A stretch of DNA of 64,000 bases, from NCBI RefSeq assembly GCF_000712975.1, contig NZ_JHQL01000007.1, positions 1 through 64,000 of the forward strand. Direction: 5' to 3'. The stretch comes from Vreelandella neptunia. GTDB taxonomy: Bacteria > Pseudomonadota > Gammaproteobacteria > Pseudomonadales > Halomonadaceae. Both the position numbers and the translations under genes were made by a program. The notes under the pieces were generated by a model. That model had not been told where the DNA came from. It did no database searches and saw only the letters and a program-made list of their open reading frames with translations. The stretch's first letter is position 1. Each line of letters begins with the position of its first letter. Shown in pieces: positions 19,514-25,689 of the stretch.

Positions 19514-20558
19514 GGGTAACTCCATTTTCTACGCGGACGAGGCAAGCATTCACAGGGACGATGGAGAAGCCTTGGCGGGCGAGATCGTCAGTGGTGGATG
19601 TGTTGCGGTCGCTATCAATGAGGCGGTAGTTAGTGTGGTCGCCAAACTGGCTAAAGCTGGCGATGCGGGTGGTGCTTAGGTTGGGAAGTTCTAGCGGTGC
19701 AGCGGGGGGCGGTTGATCCTGGGCGCGAGCATTCACGCGATCAGCCACCAAAACGGATACCGTGAGTAGGCAGCCGAGACCAAACGAGGCGAACGAAAGA
19801 AACGGGCGGTTGAAGCGTTTCCAGTAGATACGGGTCATTTTCATATAGAACCTCGCGTCATGGGGTACGCGGTGCATGCCGTGGGTATACCAGGGCGGCA
19901 GCACGGAGTACGTGCCGTGGGGGTAGTGATCAGAGAAGGCTTGTTTGGTGTCGTAGGCGGGGTAAAGCGCACGGCCTGTGTAGGTCCAGCGTTCAACGGT
20001 GAGGCTTTGCGGGGAGTCGCCATACTTAACAATGCCGAGGTGGACTTTCGGCAACGGTATTTTTGAGCCCATGAACAGCGAGTAAATAGCGCCGATAAAG
20101 GGGATAGAGACCCGATCCAGGCGACGGCAGTAAACAACGTGTTCCGCCAGGGCGACACGGGCTTGCTTGTCCATGATCGACAAGTCTTGAATCAGAAAAA
20201 TAATGTCCCAGCCCAATTTACGGGCATGGAGAAACCAGTTGATAACGTCTTGGCGGCTTTTGTCGTTCCAGGATCGGGCGTTGAACCAAGTGCCGCACTC
20301 ATCCAGGACGAGTAAGCCGTTCTTGTTTTCGTCGTAAGCGTCGGTACCGGTGCCAATAGATTCCAGGTCAGCAAGAACGGGTTTATCAGGAATGCGATAG
20401 CAGCGGGTTTCTTTGGCTTTTTCACCAATGAGCTTATCTAGGTTTAGATCTAGATTCGTAGCGACCTTACAACCGTGGGTAAGCTTGTCCTTGATCTTAC
20501 CGACAGCGACCAGGGTTTTACCGGCACCCAATTTGCCGGTGACAACGTAAACGGCCAT
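19494..20558 (-). CDS. Zot-like assembly ATPase (pI)
   Basis: 354 aa from the ATG at 20558, where the P-loop domain begins at once: Walker A GKLGAGKT at residues 8-15 and Walker B LLVLDECG near residue 85. A single membrane segment lies near residues 250-270 (FGLGCLLTVSVLVA), followed by a periplasmic tail. Inovirus pI couples ATP hydrolysis to virion assembly at the inner membrane and docks to the secretin. The start overlaps the pVI-like stop by one base (TAATG). Confidence 0.93.
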   Translation of the reverse strand: MAVYVVTGKLGAGKTLVAVGKIKDKLTHGCKVATNLDLNLDKLIGEKAKETRCYRIPDKPVLADLESIGTGTDAYDENKNGLLVLDECGTWFNARSWNDKSRQDVINWFLHARKLGWDIIFLIQDLSIMDKQARVALAEHVVYCRRLDRVSIPFIGAIYSLFMGSKIPLPKVHLGIVKYGDSPQSLTVERWTYTGRALYPAYDTKQAFSDHYPHGTYSVLPPWYTHGMHRVPHDARFYMKMTRIYWKRFNRPFLSFASFGLGCLLTVSVLVADRVNARAQDQPPPAAPLELPNLSTTRIASFSQFGDHTNYRLIDSDRNTSTTDDLARQGFSIVPVNACLVRVENGVTHAEIRC

Positions 20559-20908
20559 TAGATAACGGGCCTCCCTTGTTCCCAGTCGATCAACTGGCGT
20601 TTCTGTTGGAAGACCCAAACAGCTACTTTGCTGCTGTAAATAGCCGCTATGCAGGCTTCAAAGTTGTTGGGCTTAATAGCGCCGATGCCCTGGGCAAGAT
20701 CGCTGGGAAGGGTGGCACTAATGCCGCTGATAATGGCGGCAAACGTGACGGCCAAACCCACCAAAAGTGAGATATAGAGCGTTGTCCAGATCAGGATTCC
20801 CGCTAACCGATTGGTAAAGCGGGATGCGATGCGGGTAACAATCCATTCAATAACACGGGTAGCAAACGCCATGATGGCACCCATGCCAAGCATTGCAGGT
20901 AAGGCCAT
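20558..20908 (-). CDS. Minor coat protein, pVI-like (DUF2523 type)
   Basis: 116 aa with three likely hydrophobic helices (ALPAMLGMGAIMAFA, GILIWTTLYISLLVGLAV, and a weaker C-terminal one). Between the adsorption protein and Zot gene is the place of Ff gene VI; DUF2523 proteins of Pf-type phages occupy it. pVI caps the virion end with pIII and helps release from the membrane. Its start directly abuts the pIII-like stop (TAAATG). Confidence 0.85.
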   Translation of the reverse strand: MALPAMLGMGAIMAFATRVIEWIVTRIASRFTNRLAGILIWTTLYISLLVGLAVTFAAIISGISATLPSDLAQGIGAIKPNNFEACIAAIYSSKVAVWVFQQKRQLIDWEQGRPVI

Positions 20909-22630
20909 TTATGCAGTCCTCATACCAGAGCGGAAGAAGGTGTCTACGACGCTGACGACCGTCCAGAAATAGACGATCCAGGAAAGCCAAAGCTTGATGG
21001 TGTTGAACGCTTGGCAAGAAATTTCCATGGGGCCAAACGGGAGAGGTGAGCAGCTGCCAGAGGGGAGAGAGGGCAAACGGGACGTTATCTGATTAGCGAT
21101 ATCGGAGCTTGAACCATCACCGATCTCATCCATTAATGTGTTTACGTCGTCGTTATAGAGCTGTTGTTCTTCGGCTAAGCCGTCGAGGGTTTGGTCGACG
21201 CCAGAGGAGTTAAATAGATCGTTACCATCGCCAACGTCTTCCGTGAATTTTTCGGCAAGCTTGTTAACCATGCCGTTAGCAATGCTTTGAACGCAGCCGA
21301 GTAAACCTTTATCACTGGTGGCAGCAGTGTGTCCTTCCTCGGTTTGTTGGCTGTCGGGGTAGCAGGTGCCCAAGCCCAGAGCGTTGGTGATCGTGTTGCC
21401 CAGGCCATCGAACATACCTTTGGTTTCTTCGGTCTGTTCGCCAATGGCACCCGTCACATCATTTGAAACGGCGTCTAGCCCTGCCTGGTTGGATTCGCCA
21501 GCAGAACCAATTGCCTCAATAATGCCGGATTCATCAAACTCGAAATCGGGAACGGAAGAACCACCGCCAGTTGAGCCACCGGAATCACTGCCCCCAGTAT
21601 CACCGCCAGTTGAACCACCGGAACTACCACCACCCGTCGAGCCGCCGGACGAACCACCAGAGCTACCACCCGATGAACCACCGGAATCACTGCCCCCAGT
21701 ACCACCGCCGGAATCGCCGCCAGACGATCCACCAGAGTCACCACCACCGGTAGATCCGCCGCTATCGCTTCCACCAGAGTCACCACCAGAGCTATCACCG
21801 CCACCGAAATCGCCAGCACCAGAACCGCCACCAGTATCGCCGCCGGTCTCATCGCCACCAGTATCAACAGGTTTAGAATACGTTTGACCATCAGAGCCAA
21901 CATAACTAAACCAGTCAGGAGCAGAATTCCAATCAACTAAATAGGAAGTGTCACCGATAGTTAAACAAATAGAAGAATCAGAACAGGCGCCAGGAAGTTC
22001 GTTTAAATAATCAGGAATTTTTATTTCGGTTGAAGGGCCATCAATTAAAGATAAATTGAAAACCTGCCCCGTAGAAGAAGCATCCCAATCTGAATGACAT
22101 TGAAGCTCATCAACACCATAACAAAACTGGGAAATAGTACCAGTAGAAGAAATAGAACAAGCACCGCCGCCAGTTGAATAGACACCAGAATCAGAGTAAG
22201 AAGAAACATAATTTGATCTACTACCACCAAACATCGATGAACATTGCTCGTCTGTAAGAGGTTCATTAAGTGGGATTAAATCAAGAGAATTATCAGTTAT
22301 GAAACCATTAAGATTAAAACCATTACAGCCAGATGTTTTAAAAAAAGCATGATATTTAGGAGTACCATTTCGATAACTTTCAACATAAGAGAAAAATACA
22401 TATTTTCTCCCCCTAGAAGAATAATAACTCATAGTATTACTAGGGCCATCGCGACCAATAGAACAATTGCTACCAGAGTCTGACAATAATAGATTAAGCT
22501 GTTCAATCTCATTTGCAGGAGTTAGATGCCTAAATTTATTATATTCGTATTCATCATTAGAAAAAGAATAATCAGAAAACACCATTAAAAAAGGCGCGGT
22601 AAGAGTTAATAGAGCAGCTTTTTTAATCAT
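20909..22630 (-). CDS. Adsorption protein, pIII-like
   Basis: 573 aa from the ATG at 22630 (gaggg Shine-Dalgarno 5 bases upstream). A signal peptide covers about residues 1-24. A Cys-rich N-terminal receptor-binding region (to about residue 257) is coded by visibly AT-richer DNA. A Gly/Ser/Asp linker of GGS/GGD repeats spans about residues 258-362. The C-terminal domain carries a final membrane anchor (LWLSWIVYFWTVVSVV) and short basic tail. The build N-domain, glycine linker, C-domain with anchor is that of Ff pIII, which binds the host pilus and TolA. The receptor here is unknown. Confidence 0.88.
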   Translation of the reverse strand: MIKKAALLTLTAPFLMVFSDYSFSNDEYEYNKFRHLTPANEIEQLNLLLSDSGSNCSIGRDGPSNTMSYYSSRGRKYVFFSYVESYRNGTPKYHAFFKTSGCNGFNLNGFITDNSLDLIPLNEPLTDEQCSSMFGGSRSNYVSSYSDSGVYSTGGGACSISSTGTISQFCYGVDELQCHSDWDASSTGQVFNLSLIDGPSTEIKIPDYLNELPGACSDSSICLTIGDTSYLVDWNSAPDWFSYVGSDGQTYSKPVDTGGDETGGDTGGGSGAGDFGGGDSSGGDSGGSDSGGSTGGGDSGGSSGGDSGGGTGGSDSGGSSGGSSGGSSGGSTGGGSSGGSTGGDTGGSDSGGSTGGGSSVPDFEFDESGIIEAIGSAGESNQAGLDAVSNDVTGAIGEQTEETKGMFDGLGNTITNALGLGTCYPDSQQTEEGHTAATSDKGLLGCVQSIANGMVNKLAEKFTEDVGDGNDLFNSSGVDQTLDGLAEEQQLYNDDVNTLMDEIGDGSSSDIANQITSRLPSLPSGSCSPLPFGPMEISCQAFNTIKLWLSWIVYFWTVVSVVDTFFRSGMRTA

Positions 22631-22645
22631 GTTTCCCTCGCGATA

Positions 22646-22669
22646 TAAAAAGGGGCGTTTCCGCCCCTT
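22646..22669 (-). terminator. Terminator between major coat and adsorption genes
   Basis: On the minus strand aaggggcg pairs with cgcccctt around gaaa and runs into T residues. Ff phages have their main terminator at the same place, after gene VIII, to keep coat protein expression far above pIII. Confidence 0.85.
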
Positions 22670-22691
22670 GGTTGATCCCTGCTGAGCGGTA

Positions 22692-22946
22692 TTAAGAAGC
22701 GCGGTTGGCAAACTTCTTGAAAAGCTTGATACCGATCAGCGCAGCGGTGATGGAAGCCACTACCGGCCATGCGTAACCGGCCATATCAGCACCGGCTGCC
22801 TGTACTTCAGAGAAGGCGGACTCTGCACCGGTGGTTTGTGCGTGGGCAGCTGCCGAACCCATTAGCAGGGCAGCACCGCCAGCAATTTTGCCGCGTGTGG
22901 TGGTAGCGGCGTGTTTAACGTGTTGTGCGATGGTGTTAAGGGTCAT
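22692..22946 (-). CDS. Major coat protein (pVIII-like)
   Basis: 84 aa from the ATG at 22946. The 36-residue leader ends in MGSAAAHA with cleavage before QTTG. The mature 48-residue protein has the pVIII plan: an acidic amphipathic start (AESAFSEVQAAGADMAG), a hydrophobic helix (YAWPVVASITAALIGIKLF) and a basic DNA-contacting tail (KKFANRAS). A longer frame from 23072 reads through two upstream genes in another frame and is rejected. The start overlaps the preceding gene by 4 bp, and a terminator follows. Confidence 0.95.
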   Translation of the reverse strand: MTLNTIAQHVKHAATTTRGKIAGGAALLMGSAAAHAQTTGAESAFSEVQAAGADMAGYAWPVVASITAALIGIKLFKKFANRAS

Positions 22947-23059
22947 GAGACAGACTCCATAAAGCGTTTCAACGTAAGAATGATGTGTCCAAAAGCCCAA
23001 CCGAGGGCATAGGACGTGAAAAGAGAACCAACAACAAACGTAAGGCTGGGATCGTTCAT
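22943..23059 (-). CDS. Mini membrane protein, pIX/pVII position
   Basis: 38 aa from the ATG at 23059, with one membrane helix (FVVGSLFTSYALGWAFGHIIL) and a basic C-terminus (KRFMESVS). Position directly before the major coat gene and size match the Ff gene VII/IX products, which cap the tip that leaves the cell first and bind the packaging signal. Start and stop overlap both neighbours in ATGA, so translation is coupled through three genes. A longer frame from 23128 adds a basic non-conserved stretch and overlaps the upstream gene. Confidence 0.75.
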   Translation of the reverse strand: MNDPSLTFVVGSLFTSYALGWAFGHIILTLKRFMESVS

Positions 23060-23154
23060 CGTTGGCCCCCATTTATCGCGCCGATCCCGAAGGCCAAGAC
23101 GAGGCCGACGCAATAAACCAGGAGCCACAGACCAGCGAGTTCACTAGTGTCCAT
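23056..23154 (-). CDS. Mini membrane protein, pVII/pIX position (32 aa)
   Basis: 32 aa from ATG 23154 to TGA 23056. It has a short acidic start (MDTSEL), one hydrophobic helix (AGLWLLVYCVGLVLAFGIGA) and tail INGGQR. An agga motif lies about 10 bases upstream, and the stop overlaps the next start as ATGA. Ff pVII is 33 aa and pIX 32 aa, so size and place fit a tip protein. It is too short for routine gene callers and easily missed. Confidence 0.7.
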   Translation of the reverse strand: MDTSELAGLWLLVYCVGLVLAFGIGAINGGQR

Positions 23155-23165
23155 GGCTCAAAATC

Positions 23166-23510
23166 CTATTTTTTATCGCTGTTGGTAGCTGGTTGATGCT
23201 GGGGGCTACCGGTGGCGTTAGGTTTGCGGGCGGCAATAACGTGAATGGTGGTTTTGCCACCCGCCGATGCGGCCGAGGTGCGCAGTTCAATATCAAGTTC
23301 CATGCTGCAAGGCATGTGGGGGGCTGAGGCGTGGAGCTGGTCGAAGATTTCATAAGGCGCGGTCATGACGCTGACCTGGTTGCCTAAGACGTTTTCGTTG
23401 TCAGCAGAAGCCGACTGCATAACGGTGATTTTTGCGCCTTTAACGCCGTTATCCATGCTGTAACGTGATGCGCCGATAACGTGGGCTTGAATAGTGTTGA
23501 TCATGGTCAT
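23166..23510 (-). CDS. Phage single-stranded DNA-binding protein (pV-like)
   Basis: 114 aa, beta-rich, starting TMINTIQAHVIGASRYSM with a second segment VKGAKITVMQ. This pattern recalls the DUF1293/Pf3-type DNA-binding proteins of inoviruses. It precedes the tip and coat genes, as gene V does in Ff. Such a protein coats new viral single strands until assembly. An aagga Shine-Dalgarno lies 5 bases before ATG 23510. The polar C-terminal tail (PQHQPATNSDKK) is typical for ssDNA-binding proteins. Confidence 0.75.
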   Translation of the reverse strand: MTMINTIQAHVIGASRYSMDNGVKGAKITVMQSASADNENVLGNQVSVMTAPYEIFDQLHASAPHMPCSMELDIELRTSAASAGGKTTIHVIAARKPNATGSPQHQPATNSDKK

Positions 23511-23522
23511 AATTCCTTTTCG

Positions 23523-23876
23523 TTAGCGTTGGGTTCTGGCGGCTTGCGTTAGGCAGTAGTCCGCGAGAATGGCTAGCTCAGTGGTTTCAGGTGTAATGCC
23601 ATCGACGACTAATAGGCAGTATTCAGCCTGGGCGTAGTACGTCGCGGCGCGTGCATAGTCCCTACCGTGTAGGCACCGCTGGCCCCGCTCCCTCAAAGCT
23701 CTGGAATCGAGGCAGGGGGTTGTCCCCTTGGCCCTATCCGTGCCCTTCGGTCGTTCCGCACGGCAGCCCACCCCGGCACGGCTGTCAACCGCTCGTGCCT
23801 CGGGTATGACAGCCGCACCGGTGAGGGCTCTAGAAGCCGTGCGACCGAAGGGCGACGGATGACGGGCAGGGGACAT
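23523..23876 (-). CDS. Hypothetical phage protein overlapping a large dyad
   Basis: 117 aa from the ATG at 23876, starting just after the preceding stop. The first half (PSPFGRTASRALTG) is Arg/Ala/Gly-rich because it runs through the nested inverted repeat at 23721-23875. The second half (RGRDYARAATYYAQAEYCLL-like helices) has the look of a single TPR-like pair. Either the whole frame is a protein, or only the second half is coding and the first half is an RNA/DNA structure. I know no family for it. Confidence 0.45.
   Translation of the reverse strand: MSPARHPSPFGRTASRALTGAAVIPEARAVDSRAGVGCRAERPKGTDRAKGTTPCLDSRALRERGQRCLHGRDYARAATYYAQAEYCLLVVDGITPETTELAILADYCLTQAARTQR
23721..23875. other. 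Nested inverted repeat, candidate origin or packaging signal
   Basis: Three sets of arms share one axis: tgtcccct (23721-23728) with aggggaca (23868-23875); ATCCGT-GCCCTTCGGTCG plus GCACGGC (23736-23765) with its complement at 23833-23860, with small indels; and ccggcacggctgtca (23773-23787) with 23807-23821, two mismatches. The single strand would fold into a long rod. Filamentous phages use such hairpins for plus/minus origins and for packaging. It is GC-rich compared with flanking genes. Confidence 0.6.
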
Positions 23877-23880
23877 ATTT

Positions 23881-24549
23881 TTAAGCCTCGTTGTCGTGGG
23901 GAGCGGGGGAGGCGTCACCGGCAGGAGCTTTCAGCGGTGCCTTGTCGCCGCGTTCTAACTGGGTAATGCCGTACTCAATCAGCAGTTCCCCCAGTGCCGA
24001 AGGGGTCAGGCTGTTGGTGCCTGCCTGGATTAAGTAACGGCTGTGAATCTCTTGGTCGAGAAACACGCGGATGGGCTGTTTTTTAGCCATGTGCATAACT
24101 CCGAAAGGGCTAAAGGCCGTTGTGGATAACGGGCGACGCGTTAGCCGTGGGGGTGTGGATAGATGCGCAGGAACAACAATGACCGACGAGCAGGGGGCGG
24201 CATCGGTGGTTGAAAGGGCGCAGTGATCGGCCAGGGAAAGGCCGTAGTGCTTGGCGAGGTAGACCAGGGCGTGTTGCAGGTGCTTGAAAACGATGCTGTA
24301 TCTCTGGTCTTCATCGTGGACGGAGACGCGGGTAATGGTGCTGTCATCCAGGTTTAAGGCGAGCATGTGCGCGGCAGGTACATTGATGAAGAAGAACCCT
24401 CCTGCTGAAACAATATGGTGATGCAGTACCACGCCACCAGGGGCGCTTTCACCGTCGAACAGGAGCTTTTGAGTAGCGATGGTGAGGCCGTTAGATTCCA
24501 GCAGGGTGCAGGAGGCTGCCAGCGTGACGATAGGGGCTAGAGCGGTCAT
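23881..24549 (-). CDS. Hypothetical phage protein with ribbon-helix-helix C-terminus
   Basis: 222 aa from the ATG at 24549, which overlaps the AlpA-like stop as TAATG. Residues 1-150 are of no family I recognise (LTIATQKLLFDG, YSIVFKHLQHALVYLAKHYG). From residue about 152 a segment MAKKQPIRVFLDQEIHSRY continues as a likely ribbon-helix-helix DNA-binding fold. An internal in-frame ATG at 24096 has cggag 5 bases upstream, so a 71-residue regulator may also be made on its own, much as Ff pX is made inside pII. A Pro/Ala-rich tail closes it. Confidence 0.55.
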   Translation of the reverse strand: MTALAPIVTLAASCTLLESNGLTIATQKLLFDGESAPGGVVLHHHIVSAGGFFFINVPAAHMLALNLDDSTITRVSVHDEDQRYSIVFKHLQHALVYLAKHYGLSLADHCALSTTDAAPCSSVIVVPAHLSTPPRLTRRPLSTTAFSPFGVMHMAKKQPIRVFLDQEIHSRYLIQAGTNSLTPSALGELLIEYGITQLERGDKAPLKAPAGDASPAPHDNEA

Positions 24550-24758
24550 TAGTTCCAGTCCTCCGATTGCAGGCACTCAGCGGTAAAGAGCGCGACGTTC
24601 ACGAGGCGACGACGACCCACCTTGATAATGGGGAGGTTCCCTTGGTTCATCTGGCCGCGAACGGTGTCGGGGGATAGGCCAGAAAGCTCGGAGAAACGCT
24701 CGATCGTCATGACGGGCACTTGAGGCGCTGAGACGTGGGGCGTGTTGCTCGTTTCCAT
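24549..24758 (-). CDS. AlpA-like helix-turn-helix protein (excisionase or activator)
   Basis: 69 aa. The helix-turn-helix TIERFSELSGLSPDTVRGQM followed by the wing LPIIKVGRRRLVNV is the MerR-like fold of AlpA/Xis proteins. It is the first gene of the leftward phage operon, opposite the XRE repressor. It probably directs excision with the integrase or starts lytic-type gene expression; which of the two cannot be told here. Confidence 0.75.
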   Translation of the reverse strand: METSNTPHVSAPQVPVMTIERFSELSGLSPDTVRGQMNQGNLPIIKVGRRRLVNVALFTAECLQSEDWN

Positions 24759-24799
24759 GCTGTACCTGCTCGCTGTGGCATGTTGTGGTATCTTCAGAT

Positions 24800-24821
24800 C
24801 AGAACTGCTTATTGCAGAACT
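24800..24821. promoter_or_regulatory. Direct repeat in the phage switch region
   Basis: cagaact occurs at 24800-24806 and 24815-24821, 15 bases apart, between the AlpA-like start and the palindrome at 24836. It may bind a regulator of the leftward operon. Confidence 0.35.
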
Positions 24822-24835
24822 TTACCTAGGCGGTG

Positions 24836-24851
24836 TACCAATTAATTGGTA
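24836..24851. promoter_or_regulatory. Perfect 16-bp palindrome, probable repressor operator
   Basis: TACCAATTAATTGGTA is its own reverse complement. It lies 34 bases before the repressor start and 77 before the AlpA-like start, in the gap between the divergent genes. A half-site gttggta recurs at 24877-24883 next to the repressor start. Position and symmetry fit the operator of the XRE protein. Confidence 0.65.
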
Positions 24852-24884
24852 TCCGATGAAATTAGTATACGAAGAAGTTGGTAT

Positions 24885-25169
24885 ATGTCCAGTGACTTAG
24901 CCCAAAAAATGCGAGAAATTCGTGAGGTCGAAACATCAGGCCGCGCAGAATTTGCACAACTAATTGGTTTTAATAAAAAAACTGTTGAGAGCATTGAGCA
25001 GGCTGGAAGAGCGCCCAAAGGAGAAATGTTGGAGGCGATCTGCAAGCAGTGGCCGAAATATACGCTTTGGCTAATGACTGGGATGACAGACGAGACGTGC
25101 GGACAAATAAGCCCCGATATAGAGAGGGCGCGCAGCACGTTGAAGAAAACGGGAACGGATACCGACTAG
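24885..25169 (+). CDS. XRE-family phage repressor
   Basis: 94 aa from the ATG at 24885 (gaagaag upstream); an earlier TTG at 24846 lies inside the palindrome and is unlikely. The helix-turn-helix AEFAQLIGFNKKTVESIEQAGRAP covers about residues 21-44, followed by CKQWPKYTLWLMTGMT, a tail typical of small XRE regulators. It has no peptidase domain, so RecA-induced self-cleavage is not expected. It is divergent from the phage operon and followed by three membrane-protein genes on its strand. Confidence 0.82.
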   Translation: MSSDLAQKMREIREVETSGRAEFAQLIGFNKKTVESIEQAGRAPKGEMLEAICKQWPKYTLWLMTGMTDETCGQISPDIERARSTLKKTGTDTD

Positions 25170-25234
25170 CACAAAGGGTTGTGGATAGATGGTTCCAAGG
25201 AGGTAGGGGTTGTGGGTAACAGGGAGCTGGGGTG

Positions 25235-25378
25235 ATGGGGCCAGAAGATGCAATGAGGGAAATCTTTCACCAAGTCATAAAAATGGCCATCCTGTTTGGC
25301 GGGGTGGGCATTTTTTATATTTGGATAGAAAATAAACTATTGAGAAAGTGGAAGAATAAACGCAGGGGGCGTAAATAG
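25235..25378 (+). CDS. Small membrane protein, cargo gene 1 (47 aa)
   Basis: 47 aa from the ATG at 25235 with agggag 8 bases upstream. It has a polar N-terminus, one hydrophobic helix (MAILFGGVGIFYIWI, about residues 17-31) and a strongly basic tail (KLLRKWKNKRRGRK). By the positive-inside rule the tail is cytoplasmic. Its TAG stop overlaps the GTG start of the next gene (TAGTG). It is below usual gene-calling length, but ribosome site and coupling make it credible. No family recognised. Confidence 0.65.
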   Translation: MGPEDAMREIFHQVIKMAILFGGVGIFYIWIENKLLRKWKNKRRGRK

Positions 25379-25689
25379 TGGATAGCTTTGATAGAGCTTT
25401 AACAAGCGCATGGCGTGACTTTGAAATAGGAATGCAGCAAGCAGTTTACTATGCAATTTTTATTGATCTGGTCTTATTGATAGCTTTGGGTGTTTTTATA
25501 TGGTGCTGTTGTGTATATGTGTTGAATTATAAAAAGCTTGTAGATGAAACGATTAGAATCAAGAGGTCAGAGAAACAGTATTTATCTGCTAGAGCTGAAA
25601 GAGAGAGATTGGAAGCGAAGCGGCTGAAGTTAGAGCTAGGGCTTATAGACGATATAAATAAGGTGCAGAGGGGGCTGTATGGTGAGTGA
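25378..25689 (+). CDS. Membrane protein with coiled coil, cargo gene 2
   Basis: 103 aa from the GTG at 25378. The segment to residue 23 is polar, residues about 24-50 form a membrane helix with the run WCCC, and residues about 55-95 are a charged helix of coiled-coil type (RSEKQYLSARAERERLEAKR). Start and stop overlap both neighbours, so the three cargo genes are translated together. AT-rich codon use contrasts with the phage core. The function is unknown; a partner of the 376-residue protein is likely. Confidence 0.7.
   Translation: MDSFDRALTSAWRDFEIGMQQAVYYAIFIDLVLLIALGVFIWCCCVYVLNYKKLVDETIRIKRSEKQYLSARAERERLEAKRLKLELGLIDDINKVQRGLYGE

Noticed and set aside
21366..21887. 173-codon plus-strand frame rich in Pro, Glu and Ser
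   Set aside because: It is the antisense of the glycine-rich linker of the pIII-like gene; GGS/GGD codons read backwards give Pro/Ser/Glu repeats. No ribosome site, and the sense gene has strong context.
22947..23072. N-terminal extension of the major coat protein to 126 residues
   Set aside because: The extension overlaps the 38-residue membrane gene in another frame, while the 84-residue form starts with a proper leader and an ATGA coupling.
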